A model generated the notes under the pieces. It searched no databases. It saw only the letters and a list, made by a program, of their open reading frames with translations, and was not told the origin of the DNA. From the NCBI GenBank assembly GCA_902702965.1, contig CACRXP010000192.1:202719-266718 (forward strand): DNA of 64,000 nt, given 5' to 3'. Positions 22,795 through 33,162 of this stretch are shown piece after piece. Origin of the DNA: Spirometra erinaceieuropaei (lineage: Eukaryota > Platyhelminthes > Cestoda > Diphyllobothriidea > Diphyllobothriidae). The translations under genes and the position numbers were made by a program. The first letter of the stretch is position 1, and every line of letters starts with the position of its first letter.

Positions 22795-23300
22795 GAGCGT
22801 TTGCCCTTATGCAGTTCGACATTTCGATCGCCATTACAAACGATGTCTACCGTATGCAGCACAGCAGGGTGAGAACGAGGATGGTGACTTGCGCAGTACC
22901 TAACGCACTCTCCTCTCCTCCCCACCTGGGCTCGTTGTCAAGACAGATTGAGGAAGACCAGAGGCAGGGGATGATGAAGGTGGCTGGCACGGCGTAAACC
23001 CGGACCCGGGCATACTACCACACCCCGTGTTCAACAAAGTACACTAACCAGGACATTATACCACAACTAAAAATAGGTGACAGCACAAATACCAACTGGT
23101 GTCGAGTGAAGCGGCAACCGGGCTTGCCACCACCTCCTAATGTTGACATTCTGATAACGGCTGCCGGATTCCGATCTAGCCCCCGTGTTGGTTCAGCGCA
23201 TCTATCGCACGCATAAGCACCGTTTCTCGTTCGGACCTTTAAACTTGCATTCGGGCTGGGTCAACATCACAGGCTGTCTTGTTTAAGCCGCGTGACAGTG
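22795..23300 (-). repeat. Family B dispersed repeat
   Basis: gatgtctaccgtatgcagca (22842), gggtgagaacgaggatggtg, acttgcgcagtac, cctcctccccacctgggctc, ggtggctggcacggcgtaaa, ccccgtgttcaacaaagtac, actaaccagg, then aataccaactggtgtcgag, aacgg.tgccggattccgat and ccgtgttggttcagcgcatc. The last words also occur in the copy at 49395-50125, showing that the element extends well beyond the first 250 bases. Confidence 0.75.
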
Positions 23301-23929
23301 GTCTTTTGGACCAAGCTGACTGGATATGAGACTGGGAGCGCTGCTGGGGCGGTGTAAGGCCCTTGACTACTGCGTGTCAAACTCAGGATCGAAGTTGACC
23401 CCATGTAGAATACCACGAAGGGGACCCGGCTGTAGGCCATCTTCCGAGCCCCAGCCTGTAGCGTGTCGTGATTTAAAACAGTAAGAAAAACCAAGTGTTG
23501 AACCTGGTCGGAAGCTTCTTCACTATTTCTTCCGTTTTTGACAAATATAAGTCGTAAGTTCCCTGTCTGATGCGCCTCATCCATCGGTAGGGTAATTGTT
23601 TAAGACAATCTCGACAGTGCAGACGGGCATACGTCTGCAACAAGTCCGTGTGGCCCCGTTCTGGCTCAATGGCCTAGGAAATTTTTTAAAAACGAGGACG
23701 GTAAAAGTTGTATAGTACAAGAAATACAACCCTCCGTTTTCTACTGAGCAGCGCAACATGGACATATATATTTTCAGTCATCGCCTGACAAGGCAGGCGT
23801 TTCGCCCAGGGCAGTCGACTCCTAATTCGGACTATGGGAGTTCTTGCATGAAGAACAGTCGTCAGTCAACCATTGTCTACTCCCCCGATGCATGGCTGGA
23901 GGCCGGATGAACGGCTTGGAGGAGAACAA
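23301..23929. other. Non-coding stretch upstream of Penelope-like relic
   Basis: If the retroelement downstream was ever full length, its reverse transcriptase would lie here, but I could not read RT motifs in any frame. It is therefore either unrelated or decayed beyond recognition. Confidence 0.3.
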
Positions 23930-24780
23930 ACGGTGAACTTGAAACGACAGTTTATAGGAAGGCAACGAACACCACACAGCTTCTCAGTTTTCACAGCAAC
24001 CATCCGATGGCTCACAGACGGAGCCGCGTGAAGACGCTCTTCAAACGGACCCGAACTCATTGCAGCAAACCAGGGGACAGAGCATGTGAGGCCCCGTTAT
24101 TTCCGCGACCAGACGGTGCAAAATGGCTATCCGAAGGCGTTCATAAGTCGCTACCTACGTGGCCGTCCCCAGATGACTCGAACACCAAAACCACTGACGA
24201 TATGGCATTATCTGCCGTACATCAAGGGTGTTTCGAAAGCGACCGAGCGCATTGTTGCGGAGCTAGGTGCTGGAATTACACACCGCCCCAAAGCCACCAT
24301 GCGCAATAGGGTCATGAAAATTAAAGACCGGTTAAAGCATGAAAAGCAATCTGAAGTGGTGTATGACATCCCATGCCAAAACTGTCCTTGTAACTACACA
24401 GGCCAGACTGGACGCATGCTCGGATCGCGCATACACGAAAATAAGCTGGTTGTGCGACGAGGCGACGCATTATCACAAGTGGCCGCCCATACCTACGAAA
24501 TGGGTCACGAGTTTAACCTAGCAGCCACCAAAATAGTTGCCCACGCCGGAAACAAGACAGGCCGAGAATTGGTTAAAGCCTGGGCCTGGGATGGGAACTC
24601 GGTCAATCGACTTATCGATCTGGAACCGGCGTATAGAACCCTATGCAATTACCTCCAGTTTTGCGCCGTCGGTCGATGATTGGCCTACATGCCCTGTATT
24701 TATCGCTTATTCTGTTGCTGCTACTATCTCTGACGATGGACTCCTGCACTAGTTCGGAAGCTCAGGACAATAAACAAAAT
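23930..24780 (+). pseudogene. Penelope-like retroelement, C-terminal GIY-YIG endonuclease relic
   Basis: The C-terminal part of a Penelope-like element protein; the GIY-YIG domain nicks target DNA to prime reverse transcription. From about 23930 one frame reads E-L-E-T-T-V-Y-R-K-A-T-N-T-T-Q, then H-S-N-H-P and V-K-T-L-F-K-R, up to about 24085. A frameshift follows. The next frame is open to 24679: N-G-Y-P-K-A-F-I, L-P-Y-I-K-G-V-S, then the endonuclease with V-V-Y (24356, GIY position), a C-x2-C-x-C cluster, Y-T-G-Q-T-G-R (24395, YIG), H-E (24434) and the catalytic Glu of G-R-E-L (24566). The domain residues look intact, but the frameshift and missing RT make it a relic. The tail after the stop (tctgacgatggactcctgca, caataaac) resembles 3' ends of such elements. 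Confidence 0.85.
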
Positions 24781-25140
24781 ATTCCGATGCTCAAACCCTC
24801 TCCTTCTTTACTTATGCATGCACCTAAAACTCAAAATTTCGCCTTAATTCAGAAGAAACAGTCTCAAACGCACATCTGAGTGTCCATGTTCTCTCCTCAA
24901 AGGCCAAGTATATTAGGCTTCTAGTCCTGCTATCGGAATAGTTCAATGAACACCATGTGCATTTAATCTGTAAAGTTTGCGATCTTTGCCGATGGGCGCT
25001 ACATACGAGAATGGATTTGGTGTTGGAGCGTTTGACCCGAAAATGCCACATAACCAACTGACTCCGAGCAGTGAGATGCAATCACTGTAACTAAAAGCCT
25101 ATTCGCCTGACTTTTTGGGTCCTCACTCGAACCCAGTCAA
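24781..25140. other. Non-coding stretch, nothing recognised
   Basis: AT-leaning spacer after the Penelope-like relic; nothing identified. Confidence 0.35.
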
Positions 25141-25660
25141 CAGAGACGATCGCAGGTATGGGTGATTGACGTTCGAGGGGCGCAGTATCTATAGCATGTA
25201 GTCGCTATGCTACCGCATCTCTACTGTAAGCAGAACCTCGCGAATTCGCGGCCGGTGGTCGCAGCTGCTGCGACGCTTGTTTGCTCCTCCACACCCTAGC
25301 TGTTAATTGCCGCAGTTTTGTCACCGGCGGTAATTACTCGGCCATTTGGCTCGCTGATGCTGTTACGGAAAACGTCATTCGTCCGCGCGCGCGCGCGCGC
25401 GCACGCCAAACACGGCCAGTTAATGTTCCCGGGCAAAGCCTTAGCACAGAATGCAGAGGCCAGAGGTTAGTGCGCTTGTTAGCCGACTGAGAATCGGGAA
25501 ACCACGAGTCGATCTGTTCACGACTCACACAGTTAGTACCGCTCGGAGGCATTTAAGCTTTGTCGAACTCGCGAGAAGTGACAAATACATGAGCCGGGAG
25601 CTGCTCCTGTCAAGGTTCATTGCTGTCGATTAACAAACTCAATGACCTTGTAACGGCACC
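25141..25660. other. CpG-rich island-like segment
   Basis: Noticeably richer in GC and CpG than its surroundings, with the palindrome cgcgaattcgcg at 25239-25250 and a pure CG run at 25384-25402. No convincing gene; open frames on both strands overlap. It could be an unidentified GC-rich repeat or an island next to an undetected gene. Confidence 0.4.
25384..25402. repeat. (CG)n microsatellite
   Basis: Uninterrupted alternating CG for 19 bases, continuing gcacgc. Alternating CG is the strongest Z-DNA-forming class of sequence, and uninterrupted CpG runs are rare in genomes that methylate CpG. Confidence 0.95.
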
Positions 25661-25744
25661 ATATTTGGCGCTGTAAGTTTGTATCTCAGGAAACCAACAA
25701 CATGTTTTGCTGACCATTTAGCAAATCAGTAGGAGCAGCCGGCA

Positions 25745-26360
25745 TTATAAAAAACGAGGAGGCGTTCACTGGGAGGGGTTTATTTGAGGTCTGACGTTTG
25801 GTCTACCCATCTTCAGAGACTGGGAAGTCATACGCCCAGCTCTGTTCATATGGCGCAATTTGTTTGATGCGCGGCCCGCCAATGCCGCCTCTATGGCTGC
25901 ATCCGACCCGCATGTCATCGTTACCTTAATCACCCCGTCCTCGTCGGTCGCGGAGATAGCTGACGACCCCGATTGTCCTGCGCCGTGATCTCCCCCCCTC
26001 GACGTTAAGAAGGTTCGTAAAGCCCGAGGGGGGGGGGAGGCAAATAGATATGGCGGTGGACATCCAGGCTTCTTGCGCCTGCCTTGTTGTATGATCATCG
26101 CCCCCCTGCCACAACCTGAACCGCGTCAAAGTTGAAGATGTGTCCTATTTGCGCGGCATGGGTTGCTATTCAGACTTTGGGTCTAGCCTCCACACGGCCA
26201 ACTTATGCTCATGCATTTGCATTTGCAGCCGTCGGCTGGTTTCCCCAGTGCGGTTGCACTTCCTGAAGGTGCAGTGAAGTCGGTAGACAATAGCCGGTAC
26301 CTCCTGCTCAGGGATTAGGCCTTTCGGTCACATCGTGCTCCCGATGAACGCCTCTTCTTC
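25745..26360 (-). pseudogene. Penelope-like retroelement, second GIY-YIG relic
   Basis: On the minus strand, from about 26300 downward, one frame reads A-I-V-Y-R-L-H-C-T-F-R-K-C-N (GIY position and Cys cluster), R-T-G-E-T-S-R-R-L (YIG position), then M-H-E-H-K-L-A-V near 26190. The frame is then broken by a stop and shift. It continues as A-T-H-A-A-Q-I-G-H-I-F-N-F-D-A to about 26105, and as D-D-H-T-T-R-Q-A-Q-E-A-W in another frame near 26090. The YIG Tyr and Ile are changed (N-R-T-G). The 3' tail near 25800 (ctgaagatgggtagacc, ccaaacgtcagacc, aataaacc, read on the minus strand) has the usual layout of these elements. It faces the relic at 23.9-24.8 kb and is clearly inactive. Confidence 0.75.
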
Positions 26361-26934
26361 TTTTGATATGCCACCTGGGGATCGCATTTTTCAATAAAAC
26401 AGGCCTTACCTTGATAGTGACTTTTTCTCATGCAAAAAAATGTTTAACCACCAGTCCGCACGTAACCACTGATGGAATTAACCTGGCGTGATGTTCGGTT
26501 GTAATATCAGTTTGGAGATAATTTATTTCAGAAGGTTTTTTTGAAGATTTTGGTCATGATACATGATCAGTTTGCAGTGGTCCAAGTACAGTGTACACAT
26601 TGAAGTAGAAGTGAATATGGAATGCTAAGTGAAAACAAACTTTTATTTTGATGAGCGAATGCTTTTACTCCGGGATAACCCCTTTCTTTGATGTGTCATC
26701 TGCAAAGAATAAAAGTCTTTATAACAGCAAACGGTCCCAAGTAGTTTAGCTTAGCCGGGGATGACAACACGATTTTAGTATTTTTGCTAGAGCCACGTGA
26801 CGTGCAGACACAGAACACTACAAAATTCACAGTCGTTGGTCATGCAGGATGAGATCAAACCGCGAACAAACGAAGACATGACATGAACCTAACAACATTA
26901 ACAGTCTATCTACACACCCATGCCCCCAAAAACC
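26361..26934. other. Non-coding stretch, nothing recognised
   Basis: AT-leaning; no gene or named repeat. Confidence 0.35.
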
Positions 26935-27340
26935 AGGCTATGCGGCAGATACGCCTGTCATGCGTTATCGGGATGATCACCATAACAATTCGGAGTGTGG
27001 TGGTAGGCCCATTTGTCCGCTCACGTTGCGCCAGTTGATATCCCTACCGCTCCCAATTGTTGCGGTTGGTTAAAATCCTGGCCAAGTGCTAGTTGAGGAC
27101 CAGGGGTTGTGGAGGTGCCCCTAGGTGCGGGTCCGACCGTGCCAGCCACCTGCGGTCTCCTGGACTTTGTCTTGAAGTCAGGTCCAGGTGGGGAGGCGAG
27201 AGTGCGGCAGATGCTGTGCAAGTCTGCCATCGCCATAAACTAATTCACACACAAGTCACCGTGCCTGATTTCACCCTGCTGTGGAGCACACGGTGGGCAT
27301 CGTCAGTCACGGCGGCCAAACTTTCATCTGCACGCCCGAA
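26935..27340 (+). repeat. Family B dispersed repeat
   Basis: Contains gtggtggtaggcccattt (26998), ctggccaagtgctagttgag, accaggggttgtggaggtgc, ccctaggtgcgggtccgacc, gtgccagccacctgcggtct, ggactttgtcttgaagtcag, gtccaggtggggaggcgaga, gtgcggcagatgctgtgcaa, gtctgccatcgccataaact, aattcacacacaagtcaccg and ctgtggagcacacggtggg. One of the clearest copies and a good reference for the family. Confidence 0.8.
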
Positions 27341-28744
27341 AAATCAAAAGCATGCAACGCCTACCAACAGACGTCACGGATCGCAAATAGCAAGTTAAAG
27401 AAAATAATCTCGTATTCCTCAGGTAAGCCAGTGAAGGAGACGAAAGGGCCCAAAAACCATAGCTTTACTGTCTACTAACTACAAATTGGCTTACTGACTG
27501 AGAAGGTGACGGTTGGAGGATCGCAGGCGGCAACGTTCACCGCTGTTCCGGAAGGCGGGCGCAGAGGGTGATCAGCGTGTGAACTACTTTGTAGCGAGTT
27601 GGGCTTGCGAAACGCCTCCTCTCTGACCAGTCTTACTTGGGTGCCAGGTCAGTGTCCAGATGACCGGTGGTGGTTTCGCGGACGGCGGTCGACAAAGCCA
27701 AGCAACCCTGTGTAAGCGCATCACACACGAATTGATACCCCACTCCAACTTTCTAAGATTTCGCGTAGACACGAATATCACAAAAACCGGACTAAAAAGG
27801 AATAGCTGTAGCCTGACACACAGTCCTGATGTGGACCGAGCTGTTTAAAAACTATCAAACTCCTGGCTTGCCAGATACCGACTATAAAACCGATAAATCA
27901 CTATCTGAAAACATTCGGTAAACAAAAAAGTTGGCATCCTGACTAAATATCCATCATTGTCAGAATAACTAAATAAGCAATAAGGTTACCCACTAACGCA
28001 TGAATCGACCAGTCGTAAAATGCCGTTGTCTGGCCTTCGATTGAGTACAGGGATTTAGTAGTATGATAGTTGCTCTGACGCGACAGAAATAATCTGTTAC
28101 CTCAGGGTCTCTTTCCTCCTAGTATGATGCCCCTGCCTTCCCATAGAGCATTCGAGCAACTAATTGGACAGTCAGAGAAGGATTAACAGGATTTGAATCT
28201 CAGCGTGTAGCAAAAGGAATCTAGGATGAATTGCACTTGGGGAAACATAAATGCTAGATGCTAAGTTTCGCGAGAAATTTCCATCGGTGTTTCCAATGAG
28301 AGTGAGATAAACTGAGAGCTCATTTATCTTTAGGATCTAAAAGGTATGCACAGCCATGAATTCATAAAAAGTAAAGGCGCAACCGGAAGGGCGGAGGCTT
28401 CTGCAAAGTTTTAAACTCACCAGTATCAACTGAAGTGTCCTTTTAAGGGTGCTCAGTTAAATGCCAGTTACAAAATACAAAATAATTAACAAGTAAACCT
28501 GGCAATACTATTAGGAATATGCTTTCTGGACGCGTTGAACAGTCTTTGAGATCGGCAGATATCTCGTGAATTCTCCCCAGACAATCGGCCGAAATAAATG
28601 AACTGCGCATCGAGAGCTAAACTGCTTTCCGTGAATGCAGTCTTTAAAGTATCTGCCTTTTCCACAAAACACCTAAAAGGTCTTCGGATCTTGTGAAATC
28701 ACCTCTTTGATGAACTAATTTCTTGCTTTCAAAAGGTCACAAGA
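27341..28744. other. Non-coding stretch, nothing recognised
   Basis: No exon-like frame or named repeat; ends at an assembly gap. Confidence 0.35.
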
Positions 28745-28835
28745 NNNNNNNNNNNNNNNNNNNNNNNNNNNNNNNNNNNNNNNNNNNNNNNNNNNNNNNN
28801 NNNNNNNNNNNNNNNNNNNNNNNNNNNNNNNNNNN
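28745..28835. other. Assembly gap (91 N)
   Basis: Run of unresolved bases. Any open frame spanning it is an artefact. Confidence 1.
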
Positions 28836-30304
28836 GAACCGGACCATGGCAATCTTGTCAAAATCGGGCACTTTTGCTGTTAGTTGCAGTCTTCGGCACT
28901 TGACGGCAGGCCAAACGACATTAGAGGTCAGACGGAAAGTAAATTAATCCCAGCGCATTCTTCCAACCTCCTAGAATTCCTCCTGAGACTCGCTGATATG
29001 CTCAAGTCAGTTTAACAGGCAATCGGTCGGACACGCGATATTGATCCTGCAGTACTACAGGTGACCTCTTGCTAAATCTCAGGGGCTTTCTATTCCCGTG
29101 TTCTAGGTTCAATTCGGCAACGTTAGGTTGTGTAACCTCACTTCTCTACTAACTTTAACTGTCTTATTATTGTTTATGAGAGGGAATATGCACAAGTATT
29201 CTTAAAGAAATAAATGAATCAGGCGTACGCGTTCGGCAACAGAAATCGTCCGGAGATATGGAGGAAGCACAGCGTTTGTGTTCTAACTGAGACACAGTAA
29301 ACCAAGACGCAGCCGGCGATGCTTACAGTACGTATGATGTGGTAAATACCGACAAGGCACAAACGGGCTTAACTAACTCTCCGGAAGAAATAAGTACGTC
29401 ACGGCGTACGGAATCGACAATGAAAGCCAAATCAACGTATGACAAAGGGATTAGAAGAGGGGAGTGATAACGTCATACCAAATAAGTTATCACTAAAAAG
29501 TCACACCGAAACAACTCGGTGCATGCGGTCATATCAAAGTGTTAGATAACACACAAAGGGGGACTTCCTGTAGTTATAGATAAATAAACGAAACAAGGCC
29601 TTCTAAAACAAATTAAGTAGTTACTTATTCGTGCTAGACCCAGTTGGGTTACACGAACTGTCGGTGCCCCTAACACAGTGGAATTAAGGGCAGTGGCAGC
29701 TTCATACTTACCATTTCTGTGCGATGCAGAAATGCATCTGCTGGTTACTTAATGTTAGAGACACTAAGTCTCATAGAAAAGATTCAAAAACAGTCCAAAT
29801 ACTGAAAAGCGAATCGCTAAAATAAGTTGATATGCTTTCAAAACATGTCTATATATATCTTCAGGCATGCATGGGTGCGCGCAAATGCAAACGTCTTATG
29901 TTAACTGAAACCCCTACTAGGTCAAATTCGACCAAATGTAGCATTAGGAAGTATTGCCGGAGTTTGGGTGTTGTAGAGTTTGACATTGGCCGGATAAAGG
30001 CACAATTAACTGAACCCACACCTCTATCATCCCCATCTGTGCCTTCCGCACTTATACTCAATCTTCTTATGTCATTGGAGAAGCCAGTTTAAAGTATTAA
30101 GTCGAGTTAGTATTTGGACATCACAACGGATTCTGGATGCCTGCATTCAGAACTTGAAAACATCTGTATGCAGTTTAAAATGAACTTTTATGGCACCGGA
30201 ATATCTTATAAAAGTTAGCAGGACAACAAATTGTCAGAGTCACAAACGACAGTCTGCTATGAACCTCGCTTTAATTAAATAAAAAATAAACAGTACTGGT
30301 TATA
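28836..30304. other. Non-coding stretch, nothing recognised
   Basis: AT-leaning. An 86-codon plus frame at 29832-30092 has no recognisable features. Confidence 0.35.
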
Positions 30305-30480
30305 TAGGCAGAATAGCATTCCCAATAAGGACAAGGGAGATTGAAATGGCCATTTCTGGCCTACTAGTAGTCATCACGCAACCATATCGAAGCGCGTGGT
30401 GTATAACCCCCGAGGCTCGAACTCGTGATCTGTTGGTTGAAAGTCCAACGCGCGTTGTCCTATCGATTGCGAGCCCCATG
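30305..30480 (-). mobile_element. Family A SINE, inverted copy
   Basis: Read on the minus strand: gcgcgttggactttcaacca, cacgagttcgagcctcggg (B box), then tggttgcgtgatgac, aggccagaaatggccatttc and aatctcccttgtcc. This is the same head-to-body order as the other copies but in the opposite orientation to its neighbours at 30490 and 30613. Confidence 0.7.
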
Positions 30481-30489
30481 TTTTTTACA

Positions 30490-30612
30490 CTTCGGGCTAG
30501 GGTGTGGCTGTCGTCGCCATGCAGCTGCTGGCTGGGCTCGAGAGCGAGAGCCCTAAGACACAACGAGACGAGCGAGTTCCGTAAAACGACCGGTGAGCGC
30601 TCCTCCACCATT
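30490..30612 (+). repeat. Family A tail unit without its head
   Basis: gccatgcagctgctggctgg, gagagccctaaga, acgagcgagttccgtaa and cgaccggtgagcgc match the tail of the next copy at 30823-30925 (gccatgcggctgctgttggg, gaggggcccaaag, acaagtgagtcttgtaa, cgatcggtgagtgc). The expected plus-oriented head upstream is replaced by the inverted copy at 30305. Confidence 0.65.
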
Positions 30613-30945
30613 GTATATTCCCGATCACAAGCGACAGGACAGCAGGCCTGTGTTTCAGTGGTTAGAAGCGTTTGACTTATAACTAACAGGTCGCGGGATC
30701 GAGCCCCAGGTGGTCCACACTTCGGGGTTGGGCACGACTGGCTGACGACGGCTAACAAGCCAGAAACGGCCATTCCAGTCTCCTTGTCTTCGTCGGTAAT
30801 GCCATTCCGTCCATAGTACGCGCAGCCATGCGGCTGCTGTTGGGACTCAAAAGAGAGGGGCCCAAAGCGCAAAAGAGAACAAGTGAGTCTTGTAACGCGA
30901 TCGGTGAGTGCCCCTCTGTCATAGTATTGTTCATATCTGCACAGA
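30613..30945 (+). mobile_element. Family A SINE with tail
   Basis: tatattcccgatcacaagcg start; tRNA-like head gtggttagaagcgtttgact and gtcgcgggatcgagcccc; body cacttcggggttgggcacg, ctgacgacggctaacaagcc, cattccagtctccttgtctt; then the about 110-base tail shared with 30490-30612. Together with that block it looks like a tandem pair. A 217-codon minus-strand open frame across 30300-30953 is a read-through of these repeats and not a gene. Confidence 0.75.
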
Positions 30946-31640
30946 AGTAACATTTAACCAAGTTGATTTCCGTTTAAGAGTATATTTGCCTTGAAGTCTT
31001 AATATACAGACGGTCGTACGGTGACGGAAAGAGGGGAAGCTGAAATTGTAACTCCTGGCGAATAAGTCAGGAATGACAATTTAATCCCCCCCCTTCACGC
31101 CTCGATCTTCTTTTGCCACTATTGACTGGTTTCCTCTAATTTAATGCCTGAAAACACTGGCTCCCGAAAGGGGCTGAGCCGTAAATGCGATAGACCACAT
31201 CAGGAGTTATGTTGGCTCACTACACGTGTTTATCGGACAAAGCAGGGCGCACAAGTACTGTCGTACATACGCTTGGTGACACGCCTACACGTCGTGTCAC
31301 CTACTGCGCTGAACTCGTTGGTTAAGGTGCTCAGACAGACAGCTGGTGTGTGGGGGAGAGTGAAGAGGGCGTAAGATCGACACCGGGGAATGAATACTCA
31401 CGGCACATCAGCACAGTCTTCACTAGCAAAGATTCTGACGCATTTGCATAAATCACGACAGGTCAAGCATCGTGGATTGGAAGGCTCCCACCCAACTAGG
31501 AAACTCGGTCCTCCCAGGAAGGAATGTCAGATCACAATGTCCCCCCTCATTATATGATTTTTATGGGCCTTCCACGAATGAAAGATCTGTACCGCCCTTA
31601 CACATAATGAAGATCGAGCCGCGTCAGTCTCGGAGCTCGC
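30946..31640. other. Non-coding stretch, nothing firmly recognised
   Basis: Around 31310-31375, ggttaaggtgctcagac is weakly tRNA-head-like, but no B box follows. No gene was recognised. Confidence 0.3.
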
Positions 31641-31644
31641 GTAC

Positions 31645-31800
31645 AGCTCCAGTCGTTACGACATGGTCTCGCCAACGGTGCAAGGTCGGTGGGAGAGTGC
31701 GATAGGTGCATCGCAAGTCTGCCTCGCCGTATAGTAAGCCATGCGCAGGCCACCGGTTCTGTGCACTCTCCGTGGGGCAGGCGGCGAACTTTGCTGATTG
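31645..31800 (+). repeat. Family B dispersed repeat, partial
   Basis: ggtgggagagtgcgataggt (31688), gcatcgcaagtctgcctcgc, cgtatagtaagcc, atgcgcaggccaccggttct and ggcaggcggcgaactttgct align with the middle to distal part of the copy at 27190-27320. Confidence 0.6.
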
Positions 31801-32044
31801 CTAAGACCGGAATGTTATCTGCAAAATCTCAAGATTGGAACCTGAAAACAAGGGGTAAATCTCATGTGTCCGGAAAATGGAGAGGCAAGCGCCAATTGCA
31901 TGTGGTTTTGGGTAGTAGTGATTAAGGCCGACAAAACCTACGTTTTTTGCGCAAATATATAGTTAGTAGTTGAACTTACTTTACCAACTTAGGCTTTCGC
32001 CGGCACGGCTTTGGGGTGTGTAAGAAGTTCCGTCGCTTTTTTGT
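31801..32044. other. Short spacer, nothing recognised
   Basis: Lies between a family B fragment and a family C element. Confidence 0.35.
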
Positions 32045-33160
32045 GCTTATCTCAAGAAATGTTAACCGAAATTCTGAACTGCGTTTCCGATTCGAAAGCA
32101 TTACTGAATTAGGGTTGCAATGCTAATTATCGCGTAACATAGTTCCAAGATATCTCAGCCATGACAAGATGCGGGCTTTTGAACAAGGTACTTCTCGGTC
32201 GCCTGGTAAAATCACACTCTGTGAAAAATGACAACATATGCAATATTTTTATCACTGATTTTCGATGTCGTTATAAATCTAAATGCATTTTGAAAAAAAA
32301 CATACGCAAGAGTAGTCTTTCTTGTACTTATTTGTAAGCAACGTACGTTCTCTTTAAATTTTTGTGGTTGAGGAAAGGACAACTTTGGGTCTTAAAAGGC
32401 ACCTGCTTTTATGCTTCGGGGTTTTCGAACTACAAGCTGCATATTTTCTATTTAAGGAACATCATACATTTCTAAACGTTATCAGGCATATGCCATATAG
32501 GGCTCAGAAAATATTGCAATCAATGTGGACCAACAGTTTCCGAACACGGTAGTATTCCCGAGACACCGTTAATTACCTTTGGTGTCGCAAATACCCCTTA
32601 AGAGACCGTATATTTTCCGCGGTCTAAAAACCATCCAGTTCTCTACGGTACTAAGAGGAGACCACGTGGGGTTCATAAAATGTATCAGTGGATTTGAGTC
32701 ATCTTGTTAGCTTTACACACCACATTGGTAAATGCAGAGACATGGCGTTTTATGAACGGGCGTTTCGCGGTATTAACAATCTTACAATTAGAAACTTTTT
32801 TGAAAACCGAATTATGCCATTTCTTCGAGTATTAATTGAAAGAAGACGAAATTTTCTAACGAATGGGCAAACGAACGAATATTTTAATGCATCTCTTCCA
32901 GGAAATGTAATTGAATATTTTAGGACATTAAAAATCAATGAGAAAAATTCATGCTACTTGAGTAGTTATTTCCTACATAACGGGATTTTGGCATGCGGCT
33001 GGAAAAAAGTTCGTTTAAAAGCCAGCACTATAAGGTAGCTAGACCGTTATAGAATTACGCTGCACAACGATTAGTTTTACAACCCTACTTAATCAAACCT
33101 TTGGAAACGAAAACGAATTTGGAAGTTCGGCTGACACTTCATGAGTTAGTCCACCTACTA
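32045..33160. mobile_element. Family C foldback element with duplicated centre
   Basis: The right end tgagttagtccacctacta is followed by TA at 33161. The left end is eroded (cttatctcaagaaatgttaa, compare ctaactcatgaaatgtcaac), a variant shared with the copy at 51620. It is longer than other copies because the central segment occurs twice in diverged form (about 32430-32520 and 32602-32690; both with tatttt, cattt/cagttctct, and a ccatatgg/ccacgtgg word). It holds the longest version of the family's shared frame: 32688-33038, 116 codons starting at a GTG, with no ATG at that point. Confidence 0.85.
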
Positions 33161-33162
33161 TA

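Noticed and set aside
28723..28947. Open frame across the first assembly gap (a similar pair of frames exists at 53894-54103)
   Set aside because: Continuity depends on unresolved bases.
30300..30953. 217-codon minus-strand open frame, the second longest in the window
   Set aside because: It runs entirely through the inverted and direct family A SINE units; its internal similarity comes from the repeats, and no domain is present.
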